Assembly: GCA_046350295.1 (NCBI GenBank)
Contig: JAXMAR010000045.1
Location: 1 to 58,562 of the forward strand
Direction: 5' to 3'
From: JAXMAR01 sp046350295
GTDB lineage: Bacteria; Planctomycetota; Planctomycetia; Gemmatales; Gemmataceae
Length of the DNA stretch: 58,562 bases
Of this stretch, positions 1 to 8,500 are shown in pieces; positions within the stretch are counted from its first letter, which is position 1; every line of letters begins with the position of its first letter. The notes beneath the pieces were generated by a model, which saw nothing but the letters and a program-made list of their open reading frames with translations, did not search any database and was not told the DNA's origin. A program made the translations under genes and the position numbers.

Positions 1-137
1 GGTGATGAAGGCGTCGGCGCCGCTGTAGTAGGAGGCGCCGCCGGCGATGCTCGACTGGAAGGGAGAGACTGTGGGGAAGTCGGTGGAGGCGGTGGCGCCG
101 GCGAGGAAGGCGTGGCCGGCCGAGTCGAGGGCGATGA
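1..137 (-). pseudogene. SBBP beta-propeller repeat fragment, runs off left edge
   Basis: The minus-strand reading gives one SBBP-type repeat (FIALDSAGHAF ... TDFPTVSPFQSSIAGG ... GADAFIT). It closely matches the repeat encoded around 8200-8340 in the giant RHS protein, at both DNA and protein level. Homology stops abruptly at about 137, where the upstream part of the gene should lie, and unrelated sequence follows. It is therefore a 5'-truncated copy of an SBBP gene continuing beyond the window, most likely left by recombination. No start codon or ribosome binding site serves it. Confidence 0.7.
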
Positions 138-291
138 ACCTCCGTTTGAACGGTTTACGGAAGCGCCACCTTCCCTTTACGCCGTTTGCGCCGACATCGC
201 GCCACTGCGCCCGCACGGTTCCATCTCGATTCTCGCATGTTGTCGTCACCGCGGCTATCTCAGTTGAACGAGTAGTCCAACGCCCGATAAT

Positions 292-530
292 TCAGAATGT
301 CCCCTTTTTCGGTCCCAGCCGCCTCGGGCTACAATCGACCCTGCGGCCACCGGGGCGGCCGAAGAAGAGGCGAGGTCCCCCATCGATGGCGGTGATCGAG
401 GAGACGAGGCCCGCGCTGTCGCTGCCGTTCGCGTCGGTCATGGTATCGACCCAGCCGTGGGAAAACGAGCTGCGTCCGCTGCGTCCCCTTTTCCGGTCCC
501 CCCCTTTTCCGGTCCCCCTTTTCCGGTCCT
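292..530. repeat. Degenerate GTCCCC-type palindromic repeat debris
   Basis: At 292-315 there is half of a GTCCCCTTTTT-type element, and at 485-530 the unit CCCCTTTTCCGGTC occurs about three times in tandem. The same GGGGAC/GTCCCC core forms full hairpins at 41515-41567 and 51830-51863, so these look like collapsed copies of a REP-like element. The last copy directly abuts the stop codon of the immunity gene. Confidence 0.5.
378..478 (-). pseudogene. RHS repeat fragment
   Basis: The minus strand reads GWVDTMTDANGSD followed by SAGLVSSITAIDG. The first part matches the RHS segment of the giant protein near 5270-5310 and the second part matches a segment near 6600-6640. These are not adjacent in the intact gene, so the fragment is a mosaic. 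It lies between the SBBP fragment and the toxin-immunity pair and supports repeated recombination at this locus. Confidence 0.6.
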
Positions 531-1056
531 ATTTCCGCTGGCGGCGGGCGTTACGGTCTTGCCACCCGAGATCTCGAAGCGTCTTTCCCGTTTGCGGATC
601 CTGCAATGCGCTCGTTATCCATTCGTCGATAGAATAGGGTCTCGCTAGAACAATGGTGTTGCAGATCGCAAACCTGAACGTCGGATCGTTGTATGCGTCA
701 TAACATTCAATCAAGGGGCGCCCGTCGAAAGGGTGAGCGGCGGCACCCAGAGCGCGGATTATCATCTCCAGCACATTGAGCGACTTATACTCTTGAATGT
801 TAATGTACGATCTAAGTGCGTCGAGGAGTATCTCGACAAAGCCGTCGGGCAGCGGGGCGTATTTGTTCGCAGCGTCCGACACTTCCCCAAGCACATAACC
901 TTGCGCCTTAAGTCGTTCAAGAATGGGATATTCTAGCACAGCTACTCTTTCCGCTCGTTCCTTTCGTCGCTTCTCTCTTGCTGCTCGCCTGTCCACAAGT
1001 TCAGAACTGAGTTCAGAGGTTACGTCGTCTTGGTCTTTTCGTTCGTCGTTACTCAT
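529..1056 (-). CDS. Candidate immunity protein for the Tox-REase-7 RHS toxin
   Basis: 175-residue protein of no family I recognise. The first 40 residues are highly charged (many R, K, E, D); the rest looks all-helical and HEAT-like (PLPDGFVEILLDAL, LNVLEMIIRALGAAA). The start at 1056 is chosen because GGAGG lies 5 bases upstream and because its ATG overlaps the TGA of the toxin frame by four bases (ATGA), which implies translational coupling. Position directly after an RHS C-terminal nuclease toxin is the standard place for the cognate immunity gene in polymorphic toxin systems. The immunity role is inferred from position alone. Base composition looks less GC-rich than the neighbours, consistent with horizontal acquisition. 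Confidence 0.7.
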   Translation of the reverse strand: MSNDERKDQDDVTSELSSELVDRRAAREKRRKERAERVAVLEYPILERLKAQGYVLGEVSDAANKYAPLPDGFVEILLDALRSYINIQEYKSLNVLEMIIRALGAAAHPFDGRPLIECYDAYNDPTFRFAICNTIVLARPYSIDEWITSALQDPQTGKTLRDLGWQDRNARRQRK

Positions 1057-2588
1057 GGCAACCTCCGAAGGATGGTCACCCAACCCGCTTGTTCGAGCCG
1101 TAACAGTGGGGGAGACAAGCGTGTTGAATGGCGCACAATGATGACATAGTCCAGGTTGTTAACCATGGAATGATAGAGAAAGTCGGCGATCTGAGAGCTA
1201 AAGTCTAGCTCCGCGACGTTCTTGACCTCGGTCAGAGTGGTTGCTGTCAGTCCATCAGGCACACGAAACCTGGCAGTGCCTGTCACGGAGGGTATCCGCT
1301 GAGTGTTCCGGACGATTCCTGCGGCAGCTTCTCCTGCCCTACCGACACGGCGAACGTTCGCCATTCGCATTCGTTGCGGGAGAGGAAGACCATTCGTCAC
1401 GGCCGAAAGGATTACCGACACTGCGACCTGTGTCGAAAGACCCCGCGCCATCGGACCGGCCAAGTCCGCTCTACGCACATGGTCAACATCCAAAAGGATG
1501 CCGGAATCGGGCCGCGCGCCGAGCGGTTCTGGTCGGATCTCCCATCCATTGTCATGAAACCATGTGCTCCAGCGGTCCTGCCAGCCCTGGATGTCAATAC
1601 TCGAGAGGTTAGCGCGCCTGTTCCCATTGTCAACCGTGCCATTCCCTTCGTCGAGGATCCCAATGTAACGCTCTTCGGCCAAGCGAGTGAAATTCCAATT
1701 GGATTCGACCGCGTAGAGGTGGTAAAAGCCCGGCCGCGTCGGGATCGGCTCGCGACGGAAGCTCCATAGGCCGCTCGAGTCCGTCGCGTTCACTGGGCTA
1801 TTGCCAACATAGACGCTGAGATTCATCTGGCCGCCATCGAACCCAATGGGATCCTCACTCCACCAGCGGCCGATGTCGAAGCTGTACCAGCGAGCGCCGT
1901 TAAGGGCTATGCCAATCACAGGATCGAGGTCGAAGCCGGCGAAGGTGAATCGGTCGCCGTTGCTGGGGCTGGATTCGTAGGAGGTTTTGCCCCAGCTGGT
2001 GTAGTCGACGTGATCGATCGACGAGCCGGAGGAATTGAGAATGTCGTGGATGGAGCCGAGGCGGTCATCGAGGAGCCAGTCGACGCTACCCGCCGCGCTG
2101 ACGCGGGCGAACAAGGCGTCGACCGCGTCGGCAAAGAGTCTGCGCGTTGTCAAAGAGCCGGACGAATCGAGGTCGGCCCAGGGGTTGCCGGCGGGGTCGA
2201 AGGCGTATTTCTCGATGGTCGCCGAGCCGGAGCCGTCGCCGTCCGCGTCGTAAGAGCGTTCGACGCGATTACCGAGGGCATCGTAGACGAACTCCACGCG
2301 GATGTCGACCGCGCCACCGGAGCTCGCCTTGTGCTCAGCTTTGATAAGCCGGTTGTTGTGGTCCCACGTGTAGAGCCAGAGTTCGCCGGTGCTGATGTTG
2401 GTTTTCTGGGTGATCGCGCCTTCGTTGTTGTACGTGTAGTTCCAGGTTCCGTCGGTGCTGTACTGGTTGTTGGTGGTGACGGTGTAGCCCGTCATCGTGC
2501 GGTTGCCGGTGAGATCGAAGCTATAGCTGTTGGAGCTATCGCTCGTGAGTTGGCCCGTTGGATCGTAGCCGTAGTTTTGCGTTGGGTG
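1053..2588 (-). CDS. Displaced RHS core fragment with C-terminal Tox-REase-7 nuclease toxin
   Basis: The frame begins abruptly at about 2588 with an RHS core (QNYGYDPTGQL ...) that repeats the core of the upstream giant protein at about 3880-3050. It runs through the RHS-associated end (GRWWSEDPIGFDGG ... DSSGLW) into a variable C-terminus. The last ~100 residues carry GRAGEAAAGIV, RVPDGL and LTEVKNV followed by QIADFL; the PD ... ExK pattern fits restriction-endonuclease-fold toxin 7 (Tox-REase-7), a predicted DNase domain of polymorphic toxins. There is no proper start: upstream of 2588 the frame enters the tail of the giant RHS gene out of register. It is therefore an orphan Rhs-CT cassette, expressed only from an internal start or after recombination into the main gene. 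The stop overlaps the immunity start. Confidence 0.75.
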   Translation of the reverse strand, partial: HPTQNYGYDPTGQLTSDSSNSYSFDLTGNRTMTGYTVTTNNQYSTDGTWNYTYNNEGAITQKTNISTGELWLYTWDHNNRLIKAEHKASSGGAVDIRVEFVYDALGNRVERSYDADGDGSGSATIEKYAFDPAGNPWADLDSSGSLTTRRLFADAVDALFARVSAAGSVDWLLDDRLGSIHDILNSSGSSIDHVDYTSWGKTSYESSPSNGDRFTFAGFDLDPVIGIALNGARWYSFDIGRWWSEDPIGFDGGQMNLSVYVGNSPVNATDSSGLWSFRREPIPTRPGFYHLYAVESNWNFTRLAEERYIGILDEGNGTVDNGNRRANLSSIDIQGWQDRWSTWFHDNGWEIRPEPLGARPDSGILLDVDHVRRADLAGPMARGLSTQVAVSVILSAVTNGLPLPQRMRMANVRRVGRAGEAAAGIVRNTQRIPSVTGTARFRVPDGLTATTLTEVKNVAELDFSSQIADFLYHSMVNNLDYVIIVRHSTRLSPPLLRLEQAGWVTILRRLP

Positions 2589-5500
2589 AACTCCAGCCCC
2601 GCCATTCCGAAGTGCCACGTAGCGGCCCAACCGCGACCATCCTCGAGTGCCTCCCGCCCCAGAATCATGTTCCCGTAGATCGGGAAGCCGGTGAAAAACC
2701 CTCGCACGGAATAATCGTAGTTCGCCGGACAGCCTGCGTGAGACTCCAACCGCCGGCGAGAGTCCCAATCGGCATTTGCAAGGACGCGTTCTTGCTGAGC
2801 GGCGGCGCGGGCCTCCACGTCTGCTCGCCACTCGCTCGTTGTTGGTCCGAGGGTCTGGGCGGACGGGCTCGTGCTGCTCGGGGTGGGGTCTTCAGGTCGA
2901 CGGAGGTAGAAGGGAATGGGGCGCGGCGGCGCCAAGACGAGAGGAACCGGAGATACCTCGGGAGAGGCGCTGGAAACATCTCCCGGGCGCAATACATCCG
3001 TGTTCCGGATGCTGAAATAGCAGCACGCGGGCCTCCTGGGCTGCTCGCCATCCATACCGGACGGATCGGTCACGTTCGTCGGATTGTTGCCCTCGAAGCG
3101 ACGCGGGTTCGGGTCGCCCGCTTCGAAGCCGAGAGGGTCGCGGCTGCCGAATACCCCGATGTCCCAGAACTCGGGACGGGCGCGCATGTTGTTTGCGCCG
3201 TAATCGTCCTCGCGCTCCCGGCCCTGGAAGCCGTAACGGTCGCTATTGGCGGAGTTCGACTCGTAGACCGGCTTGCCATAGCTGGAGTAGTTAATTTCAT
3301 CGATCAGCGAACCGGACGAATCGAAAATGTCGCGAATGGAGGCCAGCCGATCTTCGCCGTACCAGTCTTCATTGCCAGAGGAGCCGATTCTCGCGAAGAT
3401 CGCGTCGACCGCGTCTGCGTAGAGTCTGCGAATTGTCAAGGAGCCGGTGGACGAAAGGTCCGCCCAGGCGTTGGCGTTGGGGTCGACGGCGAACTTGGTG
3501 ACCGTCGCGGCGCCCGAACCGTCGCCATCGGCATCGTAGTCTCTTTCGACGCGGTTGCCAAGGACATCGATGACGAAGGTGATGCGGAGGTCGACGGAGC
3601 CGGAAGACGACGGCTTATGCTCGGCTTCGATCAGGCGGTTGTTGTGGTCGTAGCTGAATTGCCAGACTTCGCCGGTGCTGATGTTCGTCTTCGAGATCGT
3701 GTTGCCTTCGTCGTCGTAATCGTAATTCCAGGTTCCGTCCGTTGACAGCCTATTGTCAGTCCCGGTCGAGTAGCCGGTCATCGTCCGGTTGCCGTTCAGG
3801 TCGAACGAATAGCTGGTGGAGCTGTCGCTGATGAGCTGGCCCGTGCGATCGTAGCCGTAGTTCTGGGTCGGCCCCAGCGTCGAGGTCTCCTGCGTGACGC
3901 GGTCGGCGTGGTCGAGGGTGTAGGAGAAGCTGTCGATGACGACGTTGCTCGCGTTCTTGTGACTTATGTCTGTCACTCGGCCGCCGTCGTCGATGGTGTA
4001 GAGGGTCTTGCCGACGAGGGTCGTCGCGGCGGCGTCGGTGTAGCGGTCGACCTCCGTCACTTGATCCCGGTCGTTGTACTGGTAGCCGACGGCGAGTTGG
4101 GCCGTGCCGTCGGTGAAGGAGCGCTGGGTGAGCTGGCCGATGTTGTTCCAGGCCAGCGTCGTGGATCCGCCGAAGGAATCGTCGATTTCTTCGAGCTGGC
4201 TGGCGTCGTTGTAGACGTAGGTCAGCGTGCCGCCGTAAACGCCCTCGAAGGTGTCGAGGCGGTTGGCGGAATCCCAGGTTTGGGTGATCGTGCCGTTGTT
4301 GTCGGTCGCGGTGAGGAGTTGGCCGTTTTCGTTCCAGGTGTAGGTGATGGTGTTGACGGTGCTGCCGCCGGGGGCTGTTTTCCAGATCTCCTGATAAAGC
4401 TGGTTGTTGTCGTAGTACGTGTACTCCTTGGACCGGCCATTCTTGTCGGTGTAGCTGATGACGCGGTTGGCGTCGTCGAACGTCCAGTAGCGCGAGTTTC
4501 CCAGCGCGTCGGTTTCCTGGATGACGTTGCCGTTCGCGTCGCGCGCCCAGGAGGTGGTGTTGCCGGCGGGGTCCGTCAGGCGCCAGAGGTTTCCGGCGGC
4601 GTCATAAGCGCGGCGCGTGAGGCCGCCGTTGGCGTCGACGGTGAGGGTTTCGAGGCCGCGTGGGTCGAAGACCTGCTGCGTGACGGCCCCGGCGCCGTCG
4701 ATGAAGCCGACCTCCTCGTCTTCGGCGTCGAGGATCGGCTGCGTGGTGTTGTTGTTGGCGTCGGTCGTCGTGGTGGTTCGTTCGAGGGTGTCGTGGCCGA
4801 ATGCGGTGCTCTTGGTTTCGCCGTCCTCGGCCGCCGTCACGTTGCCGATGGCGTCGCGGGTGTAAATGGCGCGCATGTCGCTGTTGTCGTTGTCGACTTC
4901 GCCGACGCGGTGGTAGCCGTCATCGATGTAGAAGGTTGAATCGCCGTTACCGTTCTCGATCTCGGTGGTGAAGCCGGCGTCGTTGAAGTGCCCGATGTCG
5001 ATGTTGAACTGGTCGGCCGTGCCATAGGCGCCGATCGTGGTCTGCGTCCGCGCCGCCCAGTCGGTGACGTGGCGGGTGATGAGGCCGCGGCCATCGGTGA
5101 CGTTTTGCACGTCGCCGTTTTCCCAGTAGCTGGTGTCGGTCTCGTTGAGCAGCGGATCAATCTCGGCGCTGACACGAGAGAGGTCGTCGAACTCGGTTTG
5201 CCAGACATTGCTGTTGGGATCGGTCGTGCTCGTCTCATTGCCGGCCGCGTCGTGGCCATAATCCCAGTCGTTGCCGTTGGCGTCGGTCATGGTGTCGACC
5301 CAGCCGCGGTCGGCATCGCGGGTGTAGGCCGTAGCGTGGCCGTCCGGGTCGGAAGCGAGGATGGTTTCGCCGTCGAGGTTGGAGATGTCCACGCTCGTGC
5401 CGCCTGCGGGGTCGGTGGTGGTGACAATCTGATGCGCGGCGTCGAGGGCGTACGCGTAGGTGGTCCAGAAGCCCCGGCCATTGCGGCTGCCACTGGGACG

Positions 5501-8500
5501 GCCGATCTCGTCAACGGTGGACAGGTTCGAACTGAGCCCACCGCCCGCGAGGACCGCTGTCACCATGCCGCGGCCGTAAACATCGAACGTGTAGCTCGTC
5601 GTGTGCCCGTTGGCGCTCTCCTCGGTCACCAACCCGGCGCCATCGTAGACCCACGTCGATGCGGTCAGGCTGCCGAGCTGCTGCGACGTGAGCCGGCCCA
5701 TGGCGTCGTGACCCAGGGTTGTCACCAAAGATTCGGCGTCCTCGGTGGTGGCGATTTCGCCGTTGCTACTCGAGTAGGTGTAGTCGGCGGAGTCGAGCAG
5801 CGTCGTTGAAAAAGTCGATTCCGTCGACTGCATGCGGCGATAGCTGTCCCAGGTCACGGTGGTGACGATGCCGACCGGATCGGTAGTCGTGTCGAGCAGG
5901 CCGGTGGTCGAGCTGAAGGTGTAGTCGGTTTCGTTGGAGAGCGCGTCCACCGTCGCCGTCACGTGGCCGGTCGGGGAGTCGACGGTGTTCGTATAGAGCG
6001 TGATGCCGCGTTCATCGGCATAGGTCAGGATCGAGTGGTAGGTCGAGTCGAAGGTCCAGTCGCGGTGGGTGGTGTCGGGGAGGGTTTCGCGGGTGACGTA
6101 TTCCTTGGAGTCGCGCGTGTAGCTGGTCGTGCGTTGCAGCGGGTCGACGATCTGCGTCACGTAGCCGGCGCTGTCGCGGGTGTAGGTGGTCTTGGCGCCG
6201 TTGGGGTCGATTTGCTGGAGGAGGCGGTTGTTGTCGTCGAAGCGGTATTGCGTGACGAAGCTGAGGGCGTCGGTCACGGTCGCCTTGGCTTCCCCCTTGG
6301 CCAGGGCGGCGAGGCCCACGCTGGCGGCGGAGACGATGTCGTAGACGGAAGGAGACGACGAGCTGCCCCAGGTGTACTGGTCGAGGAAGCCGGCGGAGTC
6401 GTAGTGCCACTGGTTGGCGAGGTGGTCGCCGAAGGTCTCGTTGGTGACGCGATGCGAGCTGTAGGTGAAGGAATGGACGCCGGTATCGGGGTTGGTGATG
6501 GAGGCGAGGTCGCCAGAGCCATTGACGCTGACGGTGAACGTGCGCGAGCCGGGGGCCGAGATGGAGGACAGCTTGCCGGAGGAGTAGGTGAAGCTGGAGC
6601 TGGTTCCATCGATGGCCGTGATCGAGGCGAGGAGGCCGGAACTGTAGGCGAAGGTGATGCTCTCGAAGCCATCGGGCGAGACCCAGTCGGTCTGGAACCC
6701 CGAGGAATCGAAATCGATCTTGCTATTGTCGGCCGCGGTGTACGTGAAGTCGCCGCCGGCGTTCATGACGAGCGTCCCGTTGTCGTCGGCCGGGCTGGTG
6801 AACGTGCCCGAAGTTCCCTGGAAAAACTTCCAACCGCCCGTTCCGTAGAGCCAGAGCTTGCCTGCGGGGAGGGAGCCGGACGCGGGGACGTCGATGAGCC
6901 GGTTGAGGATCGACAGGTTCCAGCCGGCGCCGAACGGGCTCGACGCTTGATCGACCGCGAAGGTGGTCCCGCTGGCGACGAGATCGGGCAGCCCGGTGAT
7001 CTTGACGCGCAGCTCCCAGGTATGGCGGCCGGTCGAAACGGCGCTGGTCGGGCGCGCGGCGACCGTGATCTTGTCCCCCTGCACGAGGCTGCTCGTGCTG
7101 TCGTTGTTGGTTCCTTGCGACGTGCCGTCCCAGATCAACTCGACGCCGATGGTCGAGGGAAGCGCGGCGTTATTGGGCGCCGAGACGACGCCCTGGATCA
7201 CCGGCTGGATGTTGAGCGACGTGCCGTCATAGACGAGTGCGGGATTGCCGGCCTGAGTCGAGCCGGGCGAGAGATCGAGGTCGAGCGCGTGCGACAGCGT
7301 GACGGCGCCGAGGGCTTCGCGCGACTGGCCGCCGTCGGGACGGTTGAGGAGGGCGCTGGCGGTGAGCGACCAGCTGGTGGCGGAGGTGACGGTCATGGTC
7401 ACCGTGGAACTCGTCCCGGTGTTGCCGGCGAGATCGTCGACGCTCGCCTGGATGTGATACGTCCCCGTGGCGCTAAGCGCTGGCAGCGTCGCGACGACAT
7501 AGCCGTTGACGACTGTCGCGGTCGCATAGCCTGCTTCGCCGGTGTCGAGATAGTCGTTGTCGTTGTTGAGGTCGACGTCGATGGTGGCGGTGGGGCTGGC
7601 GGCGAGGCCGGCGAGGTCGGCGGCGAGGACTTCGATCTGGGGGGCGAAGCTGGTGGTCGTGGAGGGGGCGATGAGCGTGACGGTGGGGGCGGTCTGGTCG
7701 ACGGTGACCAGGGCGGTCTGCGACATCTCCGACGTCAGGCTGCCGAGGGTGGCGGTGGCCCAGAAGGCGTGGGTTCCCTCGGGGAGGGTCGTGCCGGTGT
7801 AGTTGAAGGACCAATCGCCCGACGAGTTGGCGCTGACCGTGCCGATGGGGGCGGTGTCGCCGGGGGCGTAGATGTCGACGGTGCTGGAGGCGGGGGCCGT
7901 GCCGGAGATGGTCAGGGTCTGGTCGGTGGTGACGAGGTCGGCCGATGACGCCCCGGTGTCACTGGAGATGGCGGTGATGACGGGGGCGTCGGGCGTCGGA
8001 GTGATCTTGGCGACGAAGGCGTCGCTCGTGCCGTTGAGCGTGGCCTGGTAGGGGTTGCGGGTGGGGAAGTCGGAGGAGGACGTGACGCCGGCGACGTAGG
8101 CGGCGCCGAGGAGGTCGAGGGCGATGGCGTTTCCTTCGTCGTCGCTGGTTCCGCCGAGGTAGCTGGAGTAGACGGCGGAGGCGCCGTCGTCGGCGAGTTC
8201 GGTGACAAAGGCGTCGGCGCCGGAATACATCATGGCGCCGCCGGCGATGCTGGACTGGAAGGGGGAGGCGGTGGGGAAGTTGGTGGAGGCGGTTTTGCCG
8301 GTGACGAAGGCGTGGCCGGCCGAGTCGAGGGCGATGCCGCGGCCAAAGTCGTCGCCCGAGCCGCCGATGAGGGTGGAGAAGACGAGGCTGGCGCCGGCGG
8401 AATCGAAGGCGGCGGCGAAGGCGTCGCTATTGCCGCCGGGGCTGGTCTGCCAGGCGCCGGTCGTGGTCGGGACGCCGCCGGAGGAGCCGGTGGCGCCGGT

